A DNA stretch of 64,000 bases from CATOSD01 sp965226695 (GCA_965226695.1 OZ245405.1:496001-560000), one strand, 5' to 3'; shown: positions 25,903 to 33,949, numbered from the stretch's first letter. Notes: generated by a model from the letters alone, not told the origin. Numbers and translations are program-made.

Positions 25903-26058
25903 ATGTTAGCTGAGAGATACTTGCGCAGGCGTTATCGGGAAGGCCGCCAAGAGCGGGAGGCGGCATGGTCGGCGTGGTACGAACGGATGGTGGACGCGCA
26001 GAGGCGCGGCGAGCCGTTCGACGAGCCGCCGCCCAGAATGGAAGAGTCGGAGGGCTGA
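25903..26058 (+). CDS. MIAE-family small protein, copy 6 (soluble-type tail)
   Basis: 51 residues: MLAERYLRRRYREGRQEREA, AWSAWYERMVDAQRRGEPF, DEPPPRMEESEG. Site GGAAGGAGGAG precedes the ATG. The codons directly upstream read FAAALIYIGVEGGA in frame, matching the end of the hydrophobic lead of copies 1 and 3 (VAAAWVYLTVEGSA). No start codon remains for that lead: about 14 codons before MLAE it runs into a CCCCCGTCAAGGGGGAAGG repeat and the stop of the PaREP1 gene. I infer that a repeat insertion cut off the membrane anchor. Confidence 0.65.
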   Translation: MLAERYLRRRYREGRQEREAAWSAWYERMVDAQRRGEPFDEPPPRMEESEG

Positions 26059-26119
26059 CAGGTCCAAGCCTGGCCGAGGGCGCCTTCCTCGCTCTCTAAC
26101 GTGGAAAACGCGGGCACAC

Positions 26120-26250
26120 CGGCTTGTCCCTTCCCCCTCGACGGGGGAAGGTTAGGATGGGGGTGAACGCCCGCGCACAACCGCGCGTAACCCAGCGGAG
26201 TCCCCCTCACCTCAATCCTCTCCCACCAGGGGGAGAGGAGGCAGCAGGTA
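26120..26250. repeat. Two palindromic intergenic repeats
   Basis: tcccttccccctcgacgggggaagg (from 26128) with the GGATGGGGGTGAACGCCCG extension, then ctcctcccaccagggggag-type (from 26215). They occupy the gap between MIAE copy 6 and the enoyl-CoA hydratase gene. Confidence 0.6.
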
Positions 26251-26254
26251 TCCC

Positions 26255-26983
26255 CTACCCCCCGGCCATCACCTGCACGGCGAGGCGCTCCTCGAGCTGC
26301 AGGGCGCGGCGCAGCGGGGCGTCCAGCCCGTGGCGGATGGCGCGCTTGGCGGCCGACACCGCCGCGGGCTCCAGCGCGGCCAGCGCCTGGGCGGCGGCGT
26401 CCGCCTCGCGGGCCAGGGAGTCGCGCGGCACGACGCGGTGCACCAGGCCGACGCGGCGCGCCTCGTCCGCCGTCAGCCGCCGGCCCGCGAGCAGCATCTC
26501 CAGCGCGGGGCCTCGTCCCACGACGCGGGGCAGCGTCTGGCTGCCGCCGGCGGCGGGCGCCATGCCCAGCGCCGCCTCCGGCATGGCGAAGCTGGCGTCG
26601 TCCGACGCGATGCGCAGGTCGCACAGGCAGGCCATCTCGACGCCGGAGCCGATGACGTAGCCGTGGAGCGCGGCGATGATGGGCTTGTCGATGGCGAGGA
26701 AGAGGCCCCAGACGTCGCGCTCCCACCGGACGGCGCGGGCGACGGCCTGGGATGGCGCGGTGCCGAACTCGGACAGGTCAGCGCCGGCGCAGAAGGCGCG
26801 CTCCCCTGCCCCGCTCAGCACCACGGCGCGGACGTCGGGGTCGTCGCGGACCGCCTCCAGCAGCACGTACAGGTCGTCGCGCATAGCGACGTTGTAGGCG
26901 TTGAGGCGGCGGGGCCGGTTCAGCGTCAGGTGCGCCACGGCGCCCATCTTGGAATAGAGGACGGTGTCCTGTTCGGTGGTCAT
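26255..26983 (-). CDS. Enoyl-CoA hydratase/isomerase family protein (1)
   Basis: 242 residues from ATG 26983; the open frame continues further upstream only through repeat DNA. Crotonase fold: first oxyanion segment RAFCAGADLSEFG, second IAALHGYVIGSGVEMACLCD, and a catalytic-type segment AALGMAPAAGGSQTLPRVVG. In the hydratase position of the last motif the typical Glu pair is partly replaced (LGMAPAAGG), so it could be an isomerase or another crotonase reaction instead of beta-oxidation hydration. C-terminal helix LEERLAVQVMAGG. One of three members in the window. Confidence 0.87.
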   Translation of the reverse strand: MTTEQDTVLYSKMGAVAHLTLNRPRRLNAYNVAMRDDLYVLLEAVRDDPDVRAVVLSGAGERAFCAGADLSEFGTAPSQAVARAVRWERDVWGLFLAIDKPIIAALHGYVIGSGVEMACLCDLRIASDDASFAMPEAALGMAPAAGGSQTLPRVVGRGPALEMLLAGRRLTADEARRVGLVHRVVPRDSLAREADAAAQALAALEPAAVSAAKRAIRHGLDAPLRRALQLEERLAVQVMAGG

Positions 26984-27362
26984 GGGGCCTCCCTTTCCGT
27001 CACTCCCGCGACAACTATCGTCATTCCCGCGACAACTATCGTCATTCCCGCGAACGCGGGAACCCAGGGGCGGGGGCGCAGCGTGCGGCTGTTGCACCCC
27101 TCGCCCGTGGGTTCCGGCTCGGGGGCCGGAATGACGGAAGGTGGGGGCCTCCCTTTCCGTCACTGCCGCTCCTATTTCTCCCGTCATTCCCGCGACAACT
27201 ATCGTCATTCCCGCGAACGCGGGAACCCAGGGGCGGGGGCGCACTGCACCGCGACGGTGGGAGTGGCACTGCGCCGCTCAAATGACGTATCATTTTGAAC
27301 GTGTCGCAAAGCTTGGCGCGTCATAGGATTCTGAACTTGAAAGCGACACGGACGGTGCAAGC
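26984..27362. repeat. Gap with a 61-base direct repeat and other dispersed repeats
   Basis: 27020-27080 and 27183-27243 are near-identical direct copies (gtcattcccgcgacaact, atcgtcattcccgcgaacgc, gggaacccaggggcgggggc). Between them lies a GGTTCCGGCTCGGGGGCCGGAATGACGG unit. The tail 27260-27362 holds the leader of the GIY-YIG gene. Confidence 0.75.
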
Positions 27363-27650
27363 ATGAAACAGCCCTGTGTGTATATGTTGGCTAGCCAACG
27401 AAACGGAACATTGTACATTGGAGTCACCTCCAACTTGGTGGGCAGGGTTTGGCAACACAAGCGAGACTTTGTGCGCGGGTTCACGCGCGATTATGGCGTA
27501 CACAACCTCGTCTGGTACGAACCGCATGAAACCATGGAGAGCGCCTTGTCGAGGGAGAAGGCGATGAAGAAGTGGCGCAGACTTTGGAAGATCGAGCTGA
27601 TCGAAGAGTCGAACCCCGACTGGCTCGACTTGTACGCGCGCCTTGGCTGA
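27363..27650 (+). CDS. GIY-YIG nuclease-superfamily protein (YhbQ/UPF0213-like)
   Basis: 95 residues, one GIY-YIG domain: YMLASQRNGTLYIGVTSNL (the two Tyr motifs), R-containing helix GRVWQHKRDFVRGFTRDYGV, and YEPHETMESALSREKAMKKW with the metal-binding Glu. Size and layout match the stand-alone family of putative DNA structure-specific nucleases (relatives of SLX1 and UvrC N-terminal domain), whose role in cells is poorly defined. The gene lies between repeat clusters; such genes are often mobile or repeat-linked. Confidence 0.88.
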   Translation: MKQPCVYMLASQRNGTLYIGVTSNLVGRVWQHKRDFVRGFTRDYGVHNLVWYEPHETMESALSREKAMKKWRRLWKIELIEESNPDWLDLYARLG

Positions 27651-27737
27651 GCCGCCCCTGCCCCCGCCCCCCTGGGTTCCCGCGTTCGCGGGAATGACGA
27701 TGCGAAAACGCCCATATCCTATTGGCGATGCCCCCCC

Positions 27738-28523
27738 TCACTCGCCGCGGTAGGTGGGGGCGCGGCGCTCGAGGAAGGAGGCGACGCCCTCGGCGCGGTC
27801 GGCGGTGCTCTGGAGGATGAAGTTGAGGTCGCCCTCCAGGCGCAGGCCCTGGTCGAGCGTCATGTCCAGCCCGTCAAGCACCAGCTCCTTGGTGTAGCGC
27901 GTGGCTATGGGGCCGTGGAAGGCCACGGCGGCGGCGATCTCGCCCGCGCGGGCCGCGACGCGCCCAGACTCGACGGCCTCGTTCACCAGGCCCATCTCTA
28001 CCGCGCGGCGGGCGTCCAGCGTCGCGCCGGCAAGCAGCATCTCGGACGCCGGGCCGCGTCCCACCAGCCGCGGCAACCGCTGGGTACCGCCGTCCCACGG
28101 CAGCAGGCCGCGCGCGAGCTGCGTCATGCCGAAGCTGGTGTCGAGCGAGGCGACGCGCACGTCGCACGCCAGCGCAAGCTCCAGGCCCTGATCGAGCGTG
28201 TCGCCGGACAGCGCGGCGATGACGGGCTTCTCCACGGCGGCCACGGCGGCCGCGACGCGCAGCCCGGCCAGCGCGGACGGCAACGCGCGGGCGTCCAGCT
28301 CGGCCAGCTCCGCGAGCGCGGCGGGGTCGGTCCCCGCGCAGAAGACAGCACCCTCGGCCTCGAGCAGCACTACCCACACGTCGTCGTCCTGCCGGACACG
28401 CTCGCAGGCGTCGCGCAGCTCGGAGGCCGCGAGCCGGTCGATGGCGTTGGCCGCGCCGGGGCGGGCCAGGGTCAGCCGGGCTATGCGGTCGTCGACGTCG
28501 AGGCGTATGCGCTCGTAGGGCAT
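27738..28523 (-). CDS. Enoyl-CoA hydratase/isomerase family protein (2)
   Basis: 261 residues from ATG 28523, giving the usual start MPYERIRLDVDDRIARLTLARP; the frame extends 17 codons upstream without need. Crotonase motifs: AVFCAGTDPAALAEL, IAALSGDTLDQGLELALACD, ARGLLPWDGGTQRLPRLVG. The catalytic Glu of the second motif is replaced (WDGG), and GADL is GTDP, so standard hydratase chemistry is not assured. The family end LERRAPTYRGE fits crotonases. A hairpin repeat (GTAGGGGCGGGTTTCAAACC, 28558-28577) lies between it and jag. Confidence 0.87.
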   Translation of the reverse strand: MPYERIRLDVDDRIARLTLARPGAANAIDRLAASELRDACERVRQDDDVWVVLLEAEGAVFCAGTDPAALAELAELDARALPSALAGLRVAAAVAAVEKPVIAALSGDTLDQGLELALACDVRVASLDTSFGMTQLARGLLPWDGGTQRLPRLVGRGPASEMLLAGATLDARRAVEMGLVNEAVESGRVAARAGEIAAAVAFHGPIATRYTKELVLDGLDMTLDQGLRLEGDLNFILQSTADRAEGVASFLERRAPTYRGE

Positions 28524-28590
28524 GGCCAGTCTCCGATAGTCCCTTATCTCGACAACCGTAGGGGCGGGTTTCAAACCCGCCCGCTCGCGG

Positions 28591-29226
28591 CTACCGCGCG
28601 CGCACGACCACCTTGCGCGAGTCGCCCGCGCCGGTGCTCTGCGTGGTTACGTCCGCGTGGTCCGAGAGCGTGATGTGGATGATGCGGCGTTCGTTGGGGG
28701 GCATAGGCTCCAGGGTGATGGATTGGCCCGAGGTGGCGACGCGGCGGGCGACGGTCTGTGCGAGGTTGGCCAGGGAGTCGTTGCGCCGCTTCTGGTAGCC
28801 TTCCACGTCCAGCATGAGGTTGACGCGCTCGCCGACCCTGCGCCCCGCGATGAACTTGACCATGAACTGCAGCGCGCGCAGCGTCTCGCCCCTGCGTCCA
28901 ATGAGCAGGCCGGAGTCGTCGCCCGCAATCTCGAAGATGGGGCCCTCGTCCTCGCTCTCGGCCTGGCTCAGGCTCACCACGGCGGACACGCCCAGGTTGG
29001 TGAGGATCTGCTCCAGAATCTCGGTGGTCACCGTCACCAGCTCGGAACGCTGCTCGAGCAGTGTGACCCTTACCCTGGCCGGCTCGCTTCCTATTCCCAT
29101 GAAGCCGGCCTTGCCGCGGCTAACGACGTCTATTTCTACTTCCGCGCGCTCTGCGTCTAGCTCTCTTAGGGCGAGCTCGATTGCCTCTTCCGGTGTCTTC
29201 GCCGACGTTTCTATCTGTCGTCTCAT
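28591..29226 (-). CDS. jag: RNA-binding protein KhpB/Jag
   Basis: 211 residues. Jag-N domain (1-50, ETSAKTPEEAIELALRELD ... GKAGFMGIGSEPARVRV), a KH domain (about 75-150, with GLLIGRRGETLRALQFMVKF), and a C-terminal R3H domain (about 155-205, LEPMPPNERRIIHITLSDHA). With KhpA it binds many RNAs and affects cell shape and division in firmicutes. It is the last gene of the rpmH operon. Its start (family-typical MRRQIETSAKT) lies 107 bases inside the yidC 3' end in another frame, a long overlap. Confidence 0.93.
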   Translation of the reverse strand: MRRQIETSAKTPEEAIELALRELDAERAEVEIDVVSRGKAGFMGIGSEPARVRVTLLEQRSELVTVTTEILEQILTNLGVSAVVSLSQAESEDEGPIFEIAGDDSGLLIGRRGETLRALQFMVKFIAGRRVGERVNLMLDVEGYQKRRNDSLANLAQTVARRVATSGQSITLEPMPPNERRIIHITLSDHADVTTQSTGAGDSRKVVVRAR

Positions 29227-30055
29227 CGCTTGCCGTCTCCTCCGCTGGCGCGGCCAACGCCGGGGCAGCCGCCTGCTGCGGCGGCGGGGGCTGCTGGGGC
29301 CGCCCCCGCCGCGCTATGAACGAGAATATCGACGTGACCGGCTCCCAGCCGGTTACGAATCCCTGGATTACCACCCCAACGGCGTTGGACACCACCCAGT
29401 AGATTGCCAGGCCGCTGGGGAACTGCATGGTGAAGAAGCCGAACATCAGCGGCATCATCCAGAGCATCATGCGGTTGGTGGACGCCTGCCGGGGGTCGGC
29501 CGAGGGCATGGAGGTCATCTTCTGCACCAGGTACATGGACGCGCCCACGAGTACGGGCAGCACCGGCGTGCGGTCGGGCAGCGCGAGGTCCCACCAGAGG
29601 AACGAGCTGTTCAATGGTATCACCTCGTGCACCTGGGGCAGCCAGGCGTAGAGGTGGCCGGACAGCCCTATCAGCCTGTCGGGCGCGGCGGGCAGCGTTT
29701 GTAGTATGGCCTGGTAAAGCCCTATCCAAATGGGGAACTGGATGACCAGCGGGCCGAGGCACCCTATCGGGTTTACCCCGTTCTCCTTGTATATCCGCAT
29801 GGTCTCCTGGGTTATGCGCTGCCTGTCCTTGGCGAACTTCGCCTGTATCTCCTTCACCTTGGGCTGTATGGCGTTCATCGACTTGAGCTGGCGGCTCTGG
29901 CGCACGGTGAGCGGGAACATGACCACGCGCACCATGATGGTGAAGACGAGGATGCTCACCCCGAAGCTGTTGAAGAAGATGTAATAGAGCATCACCAGGC
30001 TGTTTATCATCGGCCTGATGATGACGGAGTTCCATATGTCGATTATTATTTCCAA
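29120..30055 (-). CDS. yidC: Membrane protein insertase YidC (Oxa1 type)
   Basis: 311 residues. No large periplasmic domain, as in gram-positive-type YidC. TM helices at about 15-35 and 30-55, with the groove arginine R43 (TIMVRVVMFPLT), then a cytoplasmic hairpin (QSRQLKSMNAIQPKVKEIQ), TM near 105-125 (GPLVIQFPIWIGLYQAIL) and two near 200-240 (MMPLMFGFFTMQFPSGLAIY). The basic C-tail (RGNRARPKRARRRARGSRNR) would bind ribosomes, as in Oxa1. It inserts membrane proteins with or without SecYEG. The last 35 codons overlap jag out of phase. Confidence 0.94.
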   Translation of the reverse strand: MEIIIDIWNSVIIRPMINSLVMLYYIFFNSFGVSILVFTIMVRVVMFPLTVRQSRQLKSMNAIQPKVKEIQAKFAKDRQRITQETMRIYKENGVNPIGCLGPLVIQFPIWIGLYQAILQTLPAAPDRLIGLSGHLYAWLPQVHEVIPLNSSFLWWDLALPDRTPVLPVLVGASMYLVQKMTSMPSADPRQASTNRMMLWMMPLMFGFFTMQFPSGLAIYWVVSNAVGVVIQGFVTGWEPVTSIFSFIARRGRPQQPPPPQQAAAPALAAPAEETASDETTDRNVGEDTGRGNRARPKRARRRARGSRNRRR

Positions 30056-30073
30056 ATGACCAGTCCTGCCGCG

Positions 30074-31204
30074 CTAACAGGCGGCGGCGTGCCCCCGCTG
30101 CGTGGGGCTTTCCTCGTTGGTAAAATGTACCCACTCTTCGTCGGGATTGCCATTTGACTTCACTCTCAGCGCCCTTATGGAGTGGTCGCGCGCACCGAAG
30201 TAGACGAAGTCGCCCTCCGACACCAGCGGCGTTCGTATCTCCTCGTTGACGTTGCAGGAGTCGAGCACGGAGCCGCCCATGCCGATTAGACGCACCCTGC
30301 CGTCCGTGGAGGCGAGCGCGATCATCGAGTCTGCCACCACTGCCGGCGAGCCGACAATCGGTCCCTCCGTGTCCACTGTCCAGAGCAGGTTGCCGGTGTC
30401 AGCGTTCAGCGCGTACAGTGTGCCGTCCAGCGACGGGGCCAGAACCATGTCGCCGTGGACGAGCGGGCGCGCCCAGTACCAGTTGGAAGCGCCCTCGAAG
30501 CGCCACTCCTCCAGGCCCGTCCTGGCGTTGAGCGCGTAGAAGGTGCCGTCGAACGCGCCCACGTATACGCGCCCTCCGTGGACGACGGGCGATGCGGCGA
30601 CAGCGCCGCCGGTGCCGAAGCGCCACTGCTGCGAGCCGTCGTGCAGCGCCACGGCGTACACGCTGTGGTCGAGCGAGCCGAAGTAGGCCACGCCCTCGCT
30701 GAGTGCGGGCGTGGACCACACCTTGTCGCCCGCAGTGAAGCGCCAGCGCTGGGAGCCGTCCTCGGCGTCGAGCGCGTACAGGCTGCCGTCCGACGTGCCG
30801 ACCACCACCAGGCCGTCGGCCACCGCGGGGCCGCCCACTATGGCGTCGCTCAGCGGCTCCACCCACTTGTCGCGCCCGTCCAGCGCTATGGCGTACAGCA
30901 CGCTGTCGTAGCCGCCCACGTACAGCGTGTCGCCGTCCAGCACGGGCGTGCCGTAGACGGCGCGGTCCCGCTCCTCGCCGTGGAGCGCGAAACGCCACAT
31001 GGTCGAGCCGTCCGCGACGTCGATGGCCCTGACCTCCCCCTCGGACGTGCCCATGTAGAGCGTTCCGCCACCGACCGCGCCGCCGGACCAGCCCTCGGGC
31101 GTGGAGATCCTGTTGCAGCCGGCGAGCGCCAACAGCGCGAGCGCGGCGAGGGCGAGAATCGCCAGGCGCTTGCGGAGGCGCGTGGCGGCGGCAGCAGCCG
31201 GCAC
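30074..31204 (-). CDS. PQQ-type beta-propeller lipoprotein (BamB-like fold)
   Basis: 376 residues from GTG 31204, the last start before the lipoprotein signal (KRLAILALAALALLALAGCN, lipobox LAGC); the longer open frame overlaps yidD and rnpA and is not real. Seven or eight blades repeat the pattern YxGxxDxxLYALDAxDGxxxW, e.g. SLYALDAEDGSQRWRF and TLYALNADTGNLLWTV. No PQQ-binding residues can be claimed; such propellers often act as protein scaffolds like BamB. The position between yidD and yidC, 18 bases before yidC, suggests a job in membrane protein insertion or assembly. Confidence 0.85.
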   Translation of the reverse strand: MPAAAAATRLRKRLAILALAALALLALAGCNRISTPEGWSGGAVGGGTLYMGTSEGEVRAIDVADGSTMWRFALHGEERDRAVYGTPVLDGDTLYVGGYDSVLYAIALDGRDKWVEPLSDAIVGGPAVADGLVVVGTSDGSLYALDAEDGSQRWRFTAGDKVWSTPALSEGVAYFGSLDHSVYAVALHDGSQQWRFGTGGAVAASPVVHGGRVYVGAFDGTFYALNARTGLEEWRFEGASNWYWARPLVHGDMVLAPSLDGTLYALNADTGNLLWTVDTEGPIVGSPAVVADSMIALASTDGRVRLIGMGGSVLDSCNVNEEIRTPLVSEGDFVYFGARDHSIRALRVKSNGNPDEEWVHFTNEESPTQRGHAAAC

Positions 31205-31281
31205 GGGACGCGCCTTTCGAGGGAACGGCGAAACGGGCGGCCGCGTCGTGGAGTTACCTGGCCTGGACGGTCGCGAGAGAC

Positions 31282-31500
31282 TCACAGGAGGGGCACCGGG
31301 TCGTAGCCCCGCCCGCCGAATGGACGGCAGCGCGCCAGCCGCCTGGCCCCGAGCCACACGCCCCTGCCCACGCCGTGCGCGGAAATGGCTTGGTGGGTGT
31401 AGCTGGAGCAGGACGGCGAGAAACGGCAGCGCCCGCCCATGTATGGTGACAGGGCGGCCTGGTACATGCGAATTGCCCACAGCGCCAGTTTGCGCATCAC
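31282..31500 (-). CDS. yidD: Membrane protein insertion efficiency factor YidD
   Basis: 72 residues with the family pattern: amphipathic N-terminal helix (KLALWAIRMYQAALSPYMGG), Cys-rich RCRFSPSCSSYTHQAI, and the GARRLARCRPFGGRGYDPVP end. It is an inner-membrane-associated helper of YidC-dependent insertion. The start overlaps the rnpA stop by four bases (ATGA), so the two are translated together. Confidence 0.95.
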   Translation of the reverse strand: MMRKLALWAIRMYQAALSPYMGGRCRFSPSCSSYTHQAISAHGVGRGVWLGARRLARCRPFGGRGYDPVPLL

Positions 31501-31934
31501 TCACCCCGCACGACCGAGCGCTGCCCGTGAAGCGTCGGCTCCTCGGGGACGCGATCCGTGCCACCCGCACAGTCGGAACGGACGAGGGCGGGCGTTTCGC
31601 GATGGGGGCGCAATAGCTTGGCCCGCTTCAACAGATTGGTCATCGAGCCTTCGAGTTCGTGGTAGCCCGCGCCGGCGGCGTCGGCGCGGGCGATCAGCAA
31701 GATATCCCAGCCAGGACTCACGTCTCTCAGGCGAGCCGCCTCCCGCAGCCGGCGCTTGACCCTGTTGCGGGTTACGGCGTTGCCGACGCGCTTGCTTACG
31801 GAGAAGCCGAACCTGTTCAGGTTCAGGCCGTTGGGGCGCGCGGCGAGCACGAGCAGCCTCCCGGGCCAGCTGCGCCCCTCGCGGCGCACGAGCGCAAAGT
31901 CCCTGGGCCTTCTGAGGCGCTGCTCACGGCGCAT
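31497..31934 (-). CDS. rnpA: Ribonuclease P protein component
   Basis: 145 residues; core of about 110 with REQRLRRPRDFALVRREGRS, FGFSVSKRVGNAVTRNRVKR (the RNR motif that contacts RNase P RNA) and a closing helix. It cleaves 5' leaders from tRNA precursors together with the RNA subunit, which is not in the window. The C-terminal 30 residues (PHRETPALVRSDCAGGTD...) are an extension beyond the usual length. Second gene of the rpmH operon. Confidence 0.94.
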   Translation of the reverse strand: MRREQRLRRPRDFALVRREGRSWPGRLLVLAARPNGLNLNRFGFSVSKRVGNAVTRNRVKRRLREAARLRDVSPGWDILLIARADAAGAGYHELEGSMTNLLKRAKLLRPHRETPALVRSDCAGGTDRVPEEPTLHGQRSVVRGE

Positions 31935-31993
31935 GGTACCGCCTGGCGCCGGCCGAGCGCGACCACGGCCATGGCGGGGCTACACCGCCGGCG

Positions 31994-32131
31994 TCACACC
32001 GTGAGGCGATGTCTACCCTTGAACATGCGCCGCTTCAGAACGTTGCGCCCCCCTCGGGTGCTCATGCGCGACCTGAAGCCGTGAACGCGTGCGCGCCGTC
32101 GCTTTTTTGGCTGATAAGTTCGTTTTGGCAT
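31994..32131 (-). CDS. rpmH: 50S ribosomal protein L34
   Basis: 45 residues: MPKRTYQPKKRRRARVHGFR, then SRMSTRGGRNVLKRRMFKGR, HRLTV. All hallmarks of L34 are present. It is the first gene of the operon, 52 bases after a strong promoter. rpmH often lies near dnaA/oriC, but no dnaA or DnaA-box cluster is seen here. Confidence 0.96.
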   Translation of the reverse strand: MPKRTYQPKKRRRARVHGFRSRMSTRGGRNVLKRRMFKGRHRLTV

Positions 32132-32182
32132 AGTTGAAGTGTCCAGTTTCGCGGGCCGCGAATCGGCCCAGCCTGTGCGGGA

Positions 32183-32211
32183 ATTATATCTTTTGTACGC
32201 AACAAGGTCAA
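32183..32211 (-). promoter_or_regulatory. Promoter of the rpmH-rnpA-yidD-yidC-jag operon
   Basis: On the minus strand TTGACC (32211-32206), a 17-base spacer and TATAAT (32188-32183). This is the best match to a housekeeping promoter in the window. Confidence 0.85.
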
Positions 32212-32356
32212 TTCTGTTGGGCGTTGGCGAAAGAGCAACGCCAACAGGCCCCCGCGAAGGGATTGGCGATTGCGGCGGGGACCCACGTGTGGAATTGAAC
32301 CGCTATTGGTGATATTCTTTAGCCTATTCTCGCTTCCCAGGGGGTTAGGGCGCTAG

Positions 32357-33919
32357 ATGAATACAACCGAGTTTCTGAACATAGCATCGCTAATCGTACC
32401 AGATAGGCTTGCAATCGTCTTCGAAGACGCGCGCTACACCTACGCCGAGCTGAAGTCCCGCGTGAACCGGCTCGCCAATGCCCTGGCCGACTTGGGAGTC
32501 GGCGAGGGCGACCGCGTGGCAGTGTTGCAGGTGAACACCAACGAGCACGTGGAGATCTGCTTCGCCGCCGCCCAGTTGGACGCCGTCTACGCACCTCTCA
32601 ACTTCCGGGCCCGGGCCGACGAGCTGACCTTCATGATCGGCGACGCACAGCCCAAAGTGCTGGTTGCCGGCAGCCGCTACGTGGACCTGGTGGACTCGTT
32701 CATGGGCAAGCTCGAAAGCGCGCCCCGGCTGGTGTCCCTCGAGGAACCTGCCGAGGGCTGGGAGTTCTACGAAGACCTGCTGGCGTCGGCGTCCGACGAG
32801 GAGCGTTTTCCGCAGGGCGACGGCTCCGACCTGACCGTGCTGCTGTTCACCTCCGGCACCACCAGCATGCCCAAGGGCGTGATGCTCACCCACGACAGCT
32901 TCTCGTCGTACATTCTCAGCAACGTGTCCCCCGTGGACCCGGACGACGACGAGCGCAACATCCTCACCGTTCCCCTCTACCACATAGCAGGTGTCCAGAC
33001 GGTGATGTCGTCCATCTTCAGCGGGCGCACTCTGATAGTTCAGCGCCAGTTCGAGCCGAAGCAGTGGATGGAGCTGGTCGAGACCGAACACGTCAACCGC
33101 GCCGTTATGGTGCCGACCATGCTGAAGATGTTGATGGACCACGCCGAATTCCACGACCATGACCTCAGCAGCCTGAACATAATCACCTACGGCGCTGCTC
33201 CCATGCCTTTCGAGGTCATCAGGCGCGCCATCCAGGAGCTGCCGGGCGTCCGCTTCATCAACGCCTTCGGCCAGACCGAGACTGCCGCCACGATCACCAT
33301 GCTTCCGCCGGATGACCATATACTGGAGGGCACCGAAGAGGAGATCGAGCTGAAGATGCGCCGGCTGACCAGTGTCGGCAAGCCCCTGGACGACGTGGAG
33401 GTTCGCATAGTGGACGAGGACGCGAACCCCGTGGCGGACGGCGAGGTCGGCGAGATAGTGGCCAGCGGCTCGAGGCTGATGAAGGGCTACTGGAACCAGG
33501 AGGAGGCCACCGCGGAGACCTTCCGCGGCGGCTGGCTGTACACCGGCGACCTCGGATATATGGACGAGGACGGATACATCTACCTGGCCGGCCGCTCCAA
33601 GGACTTCATAAAGCGGGGCGGCGAAATGATCTCTCCGGAAGAGGTGGAGCAAGTGCTTCACTCCCATCAGGCCATCGAGGAGGCGGCCATCATCGGCGTG
33701 CCCGACATCGACTGGGGCGAACGGGTGAGGGCCGTGATAGTGCTCAAGGAGGGGCAGACGGCGGAAGATGGCGAGATCATGGAATACTGCCGCCAGCGCC
33801 TCTCCAGCTTCAAAAAGCCCGAGTCCGTGGTGTTCGTATCCGAACTGCCACGCAATCCCATGGGCAAGGTGCTAAAGCGCTTACTCAGGGAGCAGTACGC
33901 CGAGCCGATGGAAGGATAG
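32357..33919 (+). CDS. Acyl-CoA synthetase (AMP-forming), long/medium-chain type
   Basis: 520 residues. ANL-superfamily motifs in order: P-loop-like VLLFTSGTTSMPKGVMLTH, YGAAPMPFEV, FGQTETAATITML, YTGDLGYMDEDGYIYLAGR (AMP and hinge), KDFIKRGGEMISPEEVE, and catalytic Lys segment PRNPMGKVLKR. It activates a carboxylic acid to its CoA thioester for beta-oxidation or aromatic-acid breakdown. It is followed after 30 bases by an HpaI-type aldolase, so a catabolic operon for an organic acid is plausible. The exact acid cannot be deduced. Confidence 0.92.
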   Translation: MNTTEFLNIASLIVPDRLAIVFEDARYTYAELKSRVNRLANALADLGVGEGDRVAVLQVNTNEHVEICFAAAQLDAVYAPLNFRARADELTFMIGDAQPKVLVAGSRYVDLVDSFMGKLESAPRLVSLEEPAEGWEFYEDLLASASDEERFPQGDGSDLTVLLFTSGTTSMPKGVMLTHDSFSSYILSNVSPVDPDDDERNILTVPLYHIAGVQTVMSSIFSGRTLIVQRQFEPKQWMELVETEHVNRAVMVPTMLKMLMDHAEFHDHDLSSLNIITYGAAPMPFEVIRRAIQELPGVRFINAFGQTETAATITMLPPDDHILEGTEEEIELKMRRLTSVGKPLDDVEVRIVDEDANPVADGEVGEIVASGSRLMKGYWNQEEATAETFRGGWLYTGDLGYMDEDGYIYLAGRSKDFIKRGGEMISPEEVEQVLHSHQAIEEAAIIGVPDIDWGERVRAVIVLKEGQTAEDGEIMEYCRQRLSSFKKPESVVFVSELPRNPMGKVLKRLLREQYAEPMEG

Positions 33920-33949
33920 GGAACAGATGTTGACGCGAAGGAGACTCTC

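Noticed and set aside
26255..27244. 329-codon version of enoyl-CoA hydratase 1
   Set aside because: The extra 87 codons translate dispersed repeats; the family start is at 26983.
30074..31570. 498-codon version of the propeller lipoprotein
   Set aside because: Its first 120 codons overlap yidD and rnpA; the lipoprotein signal begins at 31204.
32132..32356. Possible replication origin next to rpmH
   Set aside because: No cluster of DnaA boxes (TTATCCACA-like), no AT-rich unwinding region and no dnaA or dnaN gene.
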